A DNA stretch of 64,000 nucleotides from Nitrospira sp. (GTDB lineage: Bacteria; Nitrospirota; Nitrospiria; Nitrospirales; Nitrospiraceae): positions 1,030,484-1,094,483 of the forward strand of contig JARFXO010000001.1 in assembly GCA_029194665.1 (NCBI GenBank). The letters run 5' to 3'. Both the position numbers and the translations under genes were made by a program. This document shows, piece after piece, positions 1-8,463 of this stretch (the stretch's first letter is position 1; every line of letters begins with the position of its first letter). Under the pieces are notes generated by a model that saw nothing but the letters and a program-made list of their open reading frames with translations, searched no databases and was not told the DNA's origin.

Positions 1-114
1 CAACGAGACGAGTTTGATGGGCACGATGCGTTTCACCATCGTGGCATCCGGCAAGTAGTTCTGCCTGCTCGTCAAGAACCTGGGGCGAGCGATCGATCTC
101 CTGATCGAGGCTCC

Positions 115-606
115 ATGGCTAGAGCAATCATGCCGGCCGGTCCCTGTAGAATGGCAGCGGAGAAACCCTCACCTGGCAGAGTTATTCGAACGAACGATAT
201 AATGGCTTCTCTTTCGCGAGTGAGAGAGCCTCCCCATGGTTTCCATGATTGTGCCCATGTTTTGTCCGGCTATGGAACGGCTCCGGAGGGTGAAGTCCAG
301 GTCGCGTGCTTCAGCGCCGGCTTCCAGCGTCGCGAGCCGTGGATGTTTGTCTTCTTCGTCCTGCTGCAATTTCACGTAGGCATCCGCATGACACCCATCA
401 CCCAGGCACGGACGGGAATGTTCGATCCGTTGAAGGCCATGATCGCTATTCGCCGAGGGGCTGCAATGAACGTGGACCTAAACGACGGCTGGGATTATTG
501 GCCGGTCATGGGTGAGCAGGTCGAGGAGCTCCGGCATCGGTACAACATCCTGCCGGTTGAGGCCTTCCTGCCTGCAAAGCATGAGACGATTGCGGCCGTG
601 GCCTAA
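115..606 (+). CDS. Coq4-family-like protein
   Basis: The 163-residue product carries HDCAH at about residues 44-48, then eleven residues and a Glu, matching the HDxxHx11E zinc-ligand signature of the Coq4 family (PF05019). The following GYGTAPEGE segment and the C-terminal RHRYNILP also fit that family. Coq4 acts on the head group or scaffolds enzymes of ubiquinone synthesis; bacterial homologues are less well defined. The ATG at 115 has a GAGG four bases upstream. However, the frame is open to the window edge, and residues 1-30 do not look like the family, so the 5' part may be misframed or the gene may start further left. Family call is fairly firm; exact function is not known. Confidence 0.6.
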   Translation: MARAIMPAGPCRMAAEKPSPGRVIRTNDIMASLSRVREPPHGFHDCAHVLSGYGTAPEGEVQVACFSAGFQRREPWMFVFFVLLQFHVGIRMTPITQARTGMFDPLKAMIAIRRGAAMNVDLNDGWDYWPVMGEQVEELRHRYNILPVEAFLPAKHETIAAVA

Positions 607-826
607 ACGAAACCCTGTGATCCCTCTCATGGATGAAAGGTTCAGCAGCGCCAGCGTCAAAGGGTGACGATTGTCCGCCATTCGGCTGGTTTGGTTGGTG
701 GCATTGTCCCCACGGCCTTTCACCGAATTCACAATTCTTCTTGTTGTTTGACCCTCTCTTCACCTTCCGTTAGAATGCGCCGTTTCATATTGTAACCTTT
801 GGCTGTCCTTGGAGTTTTTGCGTACC

Positions 827-1561
827 ATGACGCCGTCATCTAGTTTGTGGGCTTCTGTCATCATCCCCATCAAGGATGAACGAGAGAACCTGTCTCCTCT
901 CATGGCAAGCCTGCTGAAAGTTATGGATTCGCACGAACGGTCACGCTCCCACCCTTACGAAATCCTCTTTGTAGACGATGGCAGCAGCGACGGCAGCAGC
1001 GACGAGCTGGACCGATTGGCACGCGAGCATTCCAACGTGCGGGTCTTCCACTTCGACCGAAATTACGGCAAGACCTGCGCGCTTGAAGCCGGCTTTCATC
1101 AATCTTCGGGCGAGATCATCATCCAGATCGACGGCGATCTCCAGCAAGACACCGAAGATATTTTGAAGCTGCTCCCCTATACAGCGTCGCACGACGTGGT
1201 TTGTGGGTGGAGGCAGCAGCGGCAAGACGGCCTCGTGAGGAAATTCTCCTCATTAATCGCCAACCGCATACGGAACATCTTTACGCATGACGGCATACAC
1301 GACACAGCATGCCCGCTCAAGATTTTCCGACGGCCTGTACTGGAGCGTATCCGACTCTTTGAGGGGATGCATCGCTTCTTTCCCGCTCTGGCTTTGATGC
1401 ATGGATTTACCGTGACGGAGGTGCCGGTCAGGCATTATCCACGCATCCATGGACTGTCCAAGTACGGGATGGGCAACCGCCTGTTCAAATCACTCTATGA
1501 TCTGATCGCGGTTCGATGGATGCAGGATCGCGTGTTGCTCTACAAATTCCGTGACGAGTGA
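827..1561 (+). CDS. Family 2 glycosyltransferase (DPM1/ArnC-like, soluble)
   Basis: This is a GT-A fold family 2 glycosyltransferase of about 244 residues. It shows the nucleotide-sugar binding start SVIIPIKDE, the VDDGSSDG motif and IDGDLQQD, which supplies the metal-binding acidic residues. These are typical of enzymes that load a sugar onto a polyprenyl phosphate (DPM1, ArnC). It lacks the C-terminal membrane helices of ArnC, so it is probably peripheral. A TTG at 809 in the same frame could add six residues; the ATG at 827 has a GGAG upstream and is preferred. It is followed by a LAB_N protein and an ArnT-like transferase on the same strand, suggesting one lipid-linked sugar pathway. Its sugar cannot be read from sequence. 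Confidence 0.85.
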   Translation: MTPSSSLWASVIIPIKDERENLSPLMASLLKVMDSHERSRSHPYEILFVDDGSSDGSSDELDRLAREHSNVRVFHFDRNYGKTCALEAGFHQSSGEIIIQIDGDLQQDTEDILKLLPYTASHDVVCGWRQQRQDGLVRKFSSLIANRIRNIFTHDGIHDTACPLKIFRRPVLERIRLFEGMHRFFPALALMHGFTVTEVPVRHYPRIHGLSKYGMGNRLFKSLYDLIAVRWMQDRVLLYKFRDE

Positions 1562-1633
1562 CATGAGTTGATTCGTTTCAGATGGTCCCCTGCACAATAC
1601 CAGACGTGATGACACCTTCCTCCCGACCACCTC

Positions 1634-1924
1634 ATGAGTACTGAGACAATCTGGATTGGTATCGGTTTCTTCGGCCAAGGACTTTTTTTCGGTCGTTGGT
1701 TGATTCAGTGGATCGCATCCGAGCGGAGCGCCGAAAGCCGTGTGCCCATTGCCTTTTGGTACATGAGTCTCATCGGAGGGCTGATCACGCTCAGCTACGC
1801 GATCTATCGAATGGACCCTGTGTTTATTTCAGGACAAGGCCTCGGAACGGTCGTGTATCTGCGCAATCTGATCCTCATTCACCGCTCGGATCAAACCAAA
1901 AACCAAGCTCGGCCGGCAGCATGA
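1634..1924 (+). CDS. LAB_N-domain membrane protein (lipid A biosynthesis N-terminal family)
   Basis: The 96-residue protein is nearly all LAB_N domain (PF07578). It has three hydrophobic segments and the signature RWLIQW near residue 22, followed by an SxxPxxFWYMS-type stretch. The domain is named for its occurrence at the N-terminus of some lipid-A-disaccharide synthases, but free-standing copies are common next to ArnC/ArnT-like genes. Here it sits between the GT2 and GT83 genes and shares an ATGA overlap with the latter, so translation is probably coupled. A role in the same inner-membrane glycolipid pathway is inferred from this position. It is not a catalytic LpxB. Confidence 0.85.
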   Translation: MSTETIWIGIGFFGQGLFFGRWLIQWIASERSAESRVPIAFWYMSLIGGLITLSYAIYRMDPVFISGQGLGTVVYLRNLILIHRSDQTKNQARPAA

Positions 1925-3750
1925 GCGCCTGGGAAACCAACGGCCATACCAAGCTTTCCACCACGCGCGAGCAACGGCCAGATCCGGGCATGGAACGCAC
2001 TTCCCCTCAATCAATACAACTGCTGCTCCTTCTGCTTCTGTCCTGCCTGCTTTTCTTCCTGAATCTCGGCAGCATGGGCCTGACAGATCGCGACGAGGGC
2101 CGCAATGCTGAAGCTGGGCGAGAAATGTTCGCCTCCGGCGATCTGGTTACCCCGACCTTTAATGGTGAGCTGCGCGTCGCCAAACCGGTTTTCGTGTATT
2201 GGCTGATGACGCTGTCGTACCATCTGTTCGGCGTGAACGAGTTTGCGGCACGTGCACCCTCCGCCCTGTTCGGGGTGGCATTGATCCTGATGCACTACCT
2301 GTTTCTTTCCCGGCTGCGCGGCTCGACTGCTGGGCTGTTCGGCGCTTTGATGTTGTTGCTGAACATCGAGATCCTAGCGCTGGGACGCATGGCGATCACC
2401 GATAGCGTCTTGATCTTTTTTACCACCCTGTCGCTCTACGGATTTTGGCTCGGGATCCACGAACAAGGCCGAGGGCGACATTGGATCTGGGCATTTTATG
2501 CCGGCATGGCCTTGGCGACCTTAACGAAAGGGCCGGTAGGATTCGCCGTTCCCCTGGTCACGGCTCTCTTGTACCTCGCTGCTGGCCGACAGTGGTTGGT
2601 GTTTTGGGAGAGAGGCGCACCCATCGCCGGCACGTTGCTCTTCCTGATCCTCGCAGGTCCCTGGTATGCAACCATGTTCCTGATCCATGGGGATGCCTAC
2701 TCCTCTCAAGCGAAGGTCCATACGGTGGGGCGATTCCTCGCTCCAATGGAGGGACATGGAGGCGGATGGTGGTTCTATTTCCCGGTCCTGCTGCTTGGTT
2801 TTTACCCTTGGAGCGCCTTCCTACCGGTAGGGTTGTTTCAAGCCTATCGGAGCTGGCGGGCATCTCGCGCGATGGTGAGCCATCAAGGCGAATCACATGA
2901 ATCGTGGCAGCCATCAGGTTCCGGCGATGAGTTGGAATGGTTCGCGGGATTGTGGATCATCGGGGTGTTCATCTTTTTTAGTCTTTCATCCACTCGCCTC
3001 CCCCACTATATCGGTCCCTTGTTTCCGGCCTGTGCGCTCTTGGCTGCTTCGTATTGGGCTCGGGGGTTAACAGATTCTTCGACACGGGGCCTACGCGGGT
3101 CGATCCACTTCATGATGGGGATCGGCTATCTCGTAGCGATCGGGCTCGCAAGCGCCTCTTCTCTGTTCAGCAAATTCTCCGGGAAGATGGTCAAAGAATT
3201 TCCGCTTGCCCCTCAATTCGATCTGGGCATCGGTCCTTACGTCGGCGCAGCGATCGTCGTAGTCTCGATGGGGCTGATCGGGTATTTCGGGTTGAACGAC
3301 AACAGACGCGGCATCGCCTTCGGGGTGGCCGGCGGTGCGCTGGCGAGTGTGTTTCTTGTCGCTATTCTGACGGTCATTCCAGGATTCAACCGATACGCGA
3401 TCGCGCCACCGCAAGAGTTGGCCTACGCAGCGGGGTTGAACCTGAATCCGACCGATCAACTGATCGCGTTCAGTTCGACCAGACCGTCCATCGCCTTCTA
3501 CGCGAGGCGAACGGTGAACTTTATCCCAGCCGGAGAAATCGACCGGTTGCGTACGGCTCTGGGCAAACCAGGCCGGACGATGATCCTCCTACCGGAATAC
3601 TCTCAAGATGCCCTGCCGAAGGAAGCCGCTGACTTTCAGCCGATTCTCAAGCGATACGGCTACGTCTTGTTGGGCAATCAACAGATGGTCACCGTACCTC
3701 AGGGTCCAGACGTTGTTTCACCAAACACACCCAAGACTCCTGGACCGTAG
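1921..3750 (+). CDS. ArnT-like family 39/83 membrane glycosyltransferase
   Basis: This 609-residue polytopic membrane protein has the PMT/ArnT signature: TDRDEGRNAEAGREM near residue 50 (acidic loop after the first helix), then a TPTFNGELRVAKP-type loop and repeated hydrophobic helices to about residue 480. A soluble C-terminal part follows. Family members move a sugar from a polyprenyl phosphate to lipid A or another acceptor on the periplasmic face. The frame is open further upstream (to 1696), but that extension runs inside the LAB_N gene out of frame. The ATG at 1921 overlaps the LAB_N stop and is the sensible start. With the upstream GT2 it forms a donor-making and donor-using pair. The sugar and acceptor are unknown. 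Confidence 0.88.
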   Translation: MSAWETNGHTKLSTTREQRPDPGMERTSPQSIQLLLLLLLSCLLFFLNLGSMGLTDRDEGRNAEAGREMFASGDLVTPTFNGELRVAKPVFVYWLMTLSYHLFGVNEFAARAPSALFGVALILMHYLFLSRLRGSTAGLFGALMLLLNIEILALGRMAITDSVLIFFTTLSLYGFWLGIHEQGRGRHWIWAFYAGMALATLTKGPVGFAVPLVTALLYLAAGRQWLVFWERGAPIAGTLLFLILAGPWYATMFLIHGDAYSSQAKVHTVGRFLAPMEGHGGGWWFYFPVLLLGFYPWSAFLPVGLFQAYRSWRASRAMVSHQGESHESWQPSGSGDELEWFAGLWIIGVFIFFSLSSTRLPHYIGPLFPACALLAASYWARGLTDSSTRGLRGSIHFMMGIGYLVAIGLASASSLFSKFSGKMVKEFPLAPQFDLGIGPYVGAAIVVVSMGLIGYFGLNDNRRGIAFGVAGGALASVFLVAILTVIPGFNRYAIAPPQELAYAAGLNLNPTDQLIAFSSTRPSIAFYARRTVNFIPAGEIDRLRTALGKPGRTMILLPEYSQDALPKEAADFQPILKRYGYVLLGNQQMVTVPQGPDVVSPNTPKTPGP

Positions 3751-3940
3751 CGTTACCTACGTCTTCTTTCACCCCCAGATAAGTGACGCAACTCGGCCAG
3801 TTTGCTTTAACTCTTCCGCTTCACCATCATTCTTGACTACGGCAGCACAATAGGAGTACTAACAAATCGCTTCCCTCGATCTTGTCGGACGTCCCGATTA
3901 CTGATCAACCGAGGGTGTCACCTTTAGTCGTGGGTGGAGG

Positions 3941-5368
3941 ATGTCAGCAAGGCCCCGGGTAAGTTACCTGATTGCGCTCCTCGCGACAGTCGTGGCCGTC
4001 GCCGTCCGACACCTGCTCGACTACTTCCTCGGCACACAGTTCAACTTCTTGCTGCCGTTGATCGTCGCGGTCATGGTGGCGGCGTGGCACGGCGGCCTTT
4101 GGTGCGGCCTCTTCGCGACGCTCCTCAACATGGTCGTCAGCGTCGCCTTCGCTGTGAATACGGACGACGGCCTACTCATCATGCCAAGCGAATGGGAGCG
4201 AATCAGTCTGTTTGCCGGGGTCGGCATCATCATCAGCTCGCTCAGCGAGTCGCTGCATCAGCAACGGCATATGGCCGAAGTCGCGGCAGCGGAGGCCGCC
4301 CGGCGATGGACGGAGCTCAAAGTGGAGGTCGTCGAGCGCCAGGAGGCAGAAAGCAAGGCCCGTCAGTGGGAGTCTGTATTCAACAAGGCGAGTTGGGCGG
4401 TGGCCGTGACCGACCCCGTTGACGACAGATTCAAGGCCGTGAACCCCGCCTTTGCCGCCATGCACTGCTTCACCATCGAGGATTTGCTGGGCAGGTCGCT
4501 GGCCGATGTGTGCGCCCCGCAGGGCCGCGCGGAGTTGCTGACGCACCTCCAGACCGCTCACCAGAGGACCGACTATGTGTACGAGTCGCTTCACGTCCGA
4601 AGGGACGGCACCCGCTTTCCCTGCGTGACTCATATGACAGCCTTGAAAGACGCCCATGGGAAGACTCAGCTTTATGCCGCCACCTTCGAGGACATCACCG
4701 AGCGCAAGCAGAACGAGTCGCGGTTGAGGGCTTCGCTGAAAGAGAAGGAGATCCTCCTCAAGGAAATCCATCACCGCGTCAAGAACAACTTACAGATTAT
4801 CTCTAGCCTGCTCGACCTCCAATCCGACCACACGCAGGACCGGCAGGCACAGGAAATGTTCAAGGAGAGCCAAGGGCGCGTGCGGTCGATGGCGCTGATC
4901 CACGAACGGCTTTACCGCTCACGGGACTTGGCCCGCGTGCCCGTCACCGAGTACGTCGAGCAACTCGCCCACGACCTCTACCGCGCCTACAAGGTGTCGG
5001 ATAACGACATCGTGCTGCATGTCGAGGCTGTCATGCCGCCGCTGCCTCTTGACATGGCCATCCCCTGCGGGTTGCTCCTGAACGAACTTCTCTCGAACTG
5101 CCTCAAGCACGGTTTCAAGGATGCCGAGCAGGGCTGGATCAGGGTGACGTGGCGCGGCGACGGTCCGAGCAACGTCTTGACCGTGGCCGACAACGGGGCG
5201 GGGTTTCCAACAGGCCTCACTTTCGGCAACGCCACGTCCTTTGGGTTGCAGTTGGTGAATACCCTCGTTGAGCAACTGGAGGGCAAGATCGAACTGGTAC
5301 ATAATAGGGGAACGGTGGTTACCATCACCTTCCCCGGTTCCGATAGATCGCAGGAGGAGCCCACATGA
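3941..5368 (+). CDS. Membrane sensor histidine kinase (DUF4118-PAS-HisKA_2)
   Basis: The 475-residue kinase starts with a four-helix membrane region of the DUF4118/KdpD type (about residues 8-105). A coiled linker, a PAS domain (about 145-255, ending DITERK) and a HisKA_2 dimerisation domain with phospho-acceptor motif EIHHRVKNNLQ (about 276) follow. The C-terminal ATPase domain has NELLSNCLKHGF as N-box and DNGAGF as G1. HisKA_2 kinases often phosphorylate single-domain or output-diverse regulators. GGAGG lies directly before the ATG. Its stop overlaps the ATG of the next kinase gene (ATGA at 5365), so the two are almost certainly one operon. The pair looks richer in G+C than flanking genes by eye. 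Confidence 0.9.
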   Translation: MSARPRVSYLIALLATVVAVAVRHLLDYFLGTQFNFLLPLIVAVMVAAWHGGLWCGLFATLLNMVVSVAFAVNTDDGLLIMPSEWERISLFAGVGIIISSLSESLHQQRHMAEVAAAEAARRWTELKVEVVERQEAESKARQWESVFNKASWAVAVTDPVDDRFKAVNPAFAAMHCFTIEDLLGRSLADVCAPQGRAELLTHLQTAHQRTDYVYESLHVRRDGTRFPCVTHMTALKDAHGKTQLYAATFEDITERKQNESRLRASLKEKEILLKEIHHRVKNNLQIISSLLDLQSDHTQDRQAQEMFKESQGRVRSMALIHERLYRSRDLARVPVTEYVEQLAHDLYRAYKVSDNDIVLHVEAVMPPLPLDMAIPCGLLLNELLSNCLKHGFKDAEQGWIRVTWRGDGPSNVLTVADNGAGFPTGLTFGNATSFGLQLVNTLVEQLEGKIELVHNRGTVVTITFPGSDRSQEEPT

Positions 5369-7269
5369 CCACGACCAGCATTCTCGTCGTCGAGGACGAG
5401 CGGATTATCGCGAAGAGCATCGAAAAGCGCCTCAAGGGGTTGGGCTATGAGGTAACTGGTCTGGCTTCGACCGGGGAAGAAGCCATCCGACAGGCGACGC
5501 AGGGGCGGCCCGACCTGATCCTCATGGACATCCAACTCGGCTCCGGCATGGACGGCGTAGAGGCGGCGAACCTGATCCGTACCAGGTTGGGCACTCCGAT
5601 TGTGTTCCTGACGGCCCACTCCGACGAAGCCACCCTCCAGCGGGCCAAGGTCACGGAGCCCTCCGGCTTCATCCTTAAGCCCTACGAGGATAGGGACATC
5701 CAAACAGCCGTCGAGATCGGGCTGTACAAGTCCATGATGGACCGTCGGCTGCGGGAAAACGAGCAATGGCTTGAGGGCATACTCACCAGCATCGGCGACG
5801 GGGTGATTGCGACGGATGAGGGCGGGCGGGTGCGGTTCATGAACCCAGTGGCCGAGCGACTGACTGAGTGGACAGAGGCCGACGCCCTGGGTAGAGAGGT
5901 GCTTGAGATTTTCCAGATCGTTGAGGAACAGACCCGTCAGCCCGTCCCGAACCCGGTTCTGGTCGCACTGGCAACGGGCTCTCCCGCTAATCTCTCCCAG
6001 AATACCATTCTGATCGGCAGGGCCGGGACGGAATTCCTCCTCGACGACATTGCGGCTCCCATCCGGAACGTGAACGGCAGAGTCGAGGGGGCGGTGCTGG
6101 TGTTCCGGGACGTCACGGAACGCCGCCGACTGGAAGAGCATCTGCGGCAGGCGCAGAAGATGGAGGCCATCGGGCGGCTGGCGGGCGGCATCGCTCACGA
6201 CTTCAACAACATCATGGCCGTTGTCATGTGGTTCGGCGAACTATTGCTCGCCGGCACCCAGCGCGCCAAACAGAGACAAGAACTGGCACGGAACATCCTC
6301 GAGGTCGGGAAGCAGGGCGCTATGCTCACCCGGCAGATCATGGCGTTCAGCCGTAAGCAACTCCTCATGCCATTTGCGCTGAGCCTGAACACCGTCCTGC
6401 GGGATATGGGGCCGATGGTGAAGAGCCTCATCGGGAGCGGTATCGAGCTCGTGGTCGAGCTGGCTCCGGACCTCGCCCTCATCAAAGCCGACCCGTCGCA
6501 AATAGGGCAGGTGGTCTTGAACTTGGCGGCGAACGCCCATGACGCCATGCCGAAAGGCGGGCGGCTGGTCGTTACCACAGCGAACGTCGAGTTGACGAGC
6601 CAGCAGCATCCCGACGTGACACCGGGTCGATATGTCCTGCTGTCGGTGCACGACAGCGGAAGCGGCATGTCTGAAGATGTGCTGTCTCACATCTTCGAGC
6701 CGTTTTTCACGACGAAAGATGCCGGCAAAGGAACCGGCCTCGGCCTCGCCACGGTATATGGGGTCGTCAAACAGAGCAGGGGCCACATCGCCGTGTCGAG
6801 CAAGGTGGGACAGGGAACCACGTTCCGGGTGTACCTGCCGGTGGTCAAGGAAGCACCGACCAAGCCGAGCAGTCCGAGTATCCAGCCGGCGACAAAGGGC
6901 CACGAAACGATCCTGATCGTCGAGGACCATGACACGGTCAGGAACATGATCGTCATGCTCCTCCAGCAGCACGGCTATACCGTGCTGGAGGCGTCGAACG
7001 GATCGGAAGGGCTGGCGGTGGCCGAGAACCACCGGGGACCGATCCATCTGGTGATCACAGACTTGGTGATGCCGAAGTTGGCCGGGCGGGAGATGGCCGA
7101 TCGGCTGACGGCGCTCAAGCCTGGGCTACGGGTGCTGTTTATGTCGGGATACACCGAGGACGTGGTGATTCAGCAGGGTGTGGAATCATCCACGGTGGAC
7201 CTCCTGCACAAGCCGTTCGACATCGCAGCCCTGACGCAGAAGATGCGGGAGATACTGGACCGGGACTAG
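5365..7269 (+). CDS. Hybrid sensor kinase REC-PAS-HisKA-HATPase-REC
   Basis: This 634-residue soluble hybrid kinase has an N-terminal receiver (about 5-120; phospho-Asp in LILMDIQLG, Lys in FILKPYE) and a PAS domain (about 130-250). A HisKA domain with GGIAHDFNNIM (about 275) and an ATPase domain containing EPFFTTK and GTGLGLATVYG follow. A C-terminal receiver (about 515-630; VITDLVMPK, LLHKPFD) ends the protein. The first receiver could take phosphate from the membrane kinase encoded just upstream, making a two-kinase relay. No DNA-binding output is present, so the final target lies elsewhere. Start and coupling are set by the ATGA overlap with the upstream gene. Confidence 0.9.
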   Translation: MTTTSILVVEDERIIAKSIEKRLKGLGYEVTGLASTGEEAIRQATQGRPDLILMDIQLGSGMDGVEAANLIRTRLGTPIVFLTAHSDEATLQRAKVTEPSGFILKPYEDRDIQTAVEIGLYKSMMDRRLRENEQWLEGILTSIGDGVIATDEGGRVRFMNPVAERLTEWTEADALGREVLEIFQIVEEQTRQPVPNPVLVALATGSPANLSQNTILIGRAGTEFLLDDIAAPIRNVNGRVEGAVLVFRDVTERRRLEEHLRQAQKMEAIGRLAGGIAHDFNNIMAVVMWFGELLLAGTQRAKQRQELARNILEVGKQGAMLTRQIMAFSRKQLLMPFALSLNTVLRDMGPMVKSLIGSGIELVVELAPDLALIKADPSQIGQVVLNLAANAHDAMPKGGRLVVTTANVELTSQQHPDVTPGRYVLLSVHDSGSGMSEDVLSHIFEPFFTTKDAGKGTGLGLATVYGVVKQSRGHIAVSSKVGQGTTFRVYLPVVKEAPTKPSSPSIQPATKGHETILIVEDHDTVRNMIVMLLQQHGYTVLEASNGSEGLAVAENHRGPIHLVITDLVMPKLAGREMADRLTALKPGLRVLFMSGYTEDVVIQQGVESSTVDLLHKPFDIAALTQKMREILDRD

Positions 7270-7299
7270 ATCGGGCGCAAGGCGTAATGGTTACTATGG

Positions 7300-8388
7300 T
7301 CACTGAAGGGGCAGAACTCCTCGTGCATCAACGAGAATCAAAATGGCAATGGCCAAGCCCGCAATGAGAGCACTTTCCCGTATCATGGACCATCCAGGAG
7401 ATTTTTCGGCGTAGTCCCCGTTCCGACCTATCGCGTCGAGCCAAGCCGCCATGCAGGCGAATCCAACCGACGAGAGGACGAGAGGTGAGGTCGTCATGGC
7501 GGCCAGGCCGTACGCGATCAACAGCATCGAGGTATTCAAGTGCCGGCTCCCGCCTGTTCCTCCTCGACGAACCCATTGAGGTCGTCGAAGCCATAAGCCA
7601 CCCGCTACCGCCCCAGCCCCTAGCGTCAAGAAGAGGATACCCACCGCTCCGCTCTCCATTTGACGGGATAGGACCCAGAGCGAGCCAAACAGTGCCGACG
7701 CTCCCATCGCAGCATGTCGTAGCCCATCCTGGATTGAAGTGCGCCACTGTCTTAATGGAGCCGTAGCGATGAAGCCGCTGAGGATGCCGAGCACCGCCCC
7801 TCCGACAACATCAGTCAGGAAATGCGACCCTCGAAGGATACGACTGAGCGCGACGAACAGTGCGATCGCGATACAGAGCGGTCCGAAAAAAGGAAATTGT
7901 TTAGCCAGCACCGTGGCGACGGCAAAACTCGCCGTGCTATGTCCCGATGGAAATGAGTCCAACCCCGATACCAAGGAAGGAGTTATCTGCCAGTCTCCTG
8001 AGTGGACGAACTTCGGTCGGGGCCTTCCGATGAGATGTTTCAGTCCGTTGGCGAGTAATGCGGCGATGCCATGAGCGATCAGCGACTGAATGGCAACTAG
8101 CCTGATCGTCGGCTTTTCAAAAGCCCATGCCCCAAGGAGCAGTAGGATGCTTAAGGATGCCAGCCGCCATCCTTCGCCGATCCAGTCTCCCGTATCGCTG
8201 GTGAACGCCATCCACGGGACAATGAGTTGATCCCAGGGGAGATGAATGGTCACCGAACGCACGTACTTGGTGATCGGCAGATCAAACTGAGCCACGCCGA
8301 TAAGGCTGATGGTCAATGCGACGCAGGAACAACTGACTGCGGCGATCGAGGTAAGCTTATTCCGGGATGACTGTGACGGGGCACTCAT
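7300..8388 (-). CDS. PAP2-superfamily membrane phosphatase
   Basis: The 362-residue membrane protein contains the three PAP2 acid-phosphatase motifs in order: KHLIGRPRP, PSGHSTASF and SRILRGSHFLTDVVGG. The His of the second and the His/Asp of the third are catalytic. It has about ten hydrophobic helices in all; the C-terminal third beyond the PAP2 domain is a membrane extension without a motif I recognise. Family members remove phosphate from lipids such as undecaprenyl pyrophosphate or phosphatidate, or from lipid A. The ATG at 8388 is chosen over an upstream start that would add 17 polar residues. It is convergent with the kinase operon. The substrate is not deducible. Confidence 0.85.
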   Translation of the reverse strand: MSAPSQSSRNKLTSIAAVSCSCVALTISLIGVAQFDLPITKYVRSVTIHLPWDQLIVPWMAFTSDTGDWIGEGWRLASLSILLLLGAWAFEKPTIRLVAIQSLIAHGIAALLANGLKHLIGRPRPKFVHSGDWQITPSLVSGLDSFPSGHSTASFAVATVLAKQFPFFGPLCIAIALFVALSRILRGSHFLTDVVGGAVLGILSGFIATAPLRQWRTSIQDGLRHAAMGASALFGSLWVLSRQMESGAVGILFLTLGAGAVAGGLWLRRPQWVRRGGTGGSRHLNTSMLLIAYGLAAMTTSPLVLSSVGFACMAAWLDAIGRNGDYAEKSPGWSMIRESALIAGLAIAILILVDARGVLPLQ

Positions 8389-8463
8389 CAAGCCACGATC
8401 TATAGCAAGGCTCCCTGGAGTTCCGGAGCTGACCACCAATCGTTCATCACCGATTACCGTGCC

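Noticed and set aside
1696-1920. Upstream extension of the GT83 gene
   Set aside because: It runs out of frame inside the LAB_N gene; the ATGA overlap at 1921 gives the natural start.
4172-4774. 200-codon minus-strand frame in the first kinase gene
   Set aside because: It is antisense to the membrane and PAS regions and has no family features.
4987-6198. 403-codon minus-strand frame across the kinase genes
   Set aside because: It lies opposite two kinases with intact motifs; the product has no recognisable domain and is a by-product of G+C-rich codon bias.
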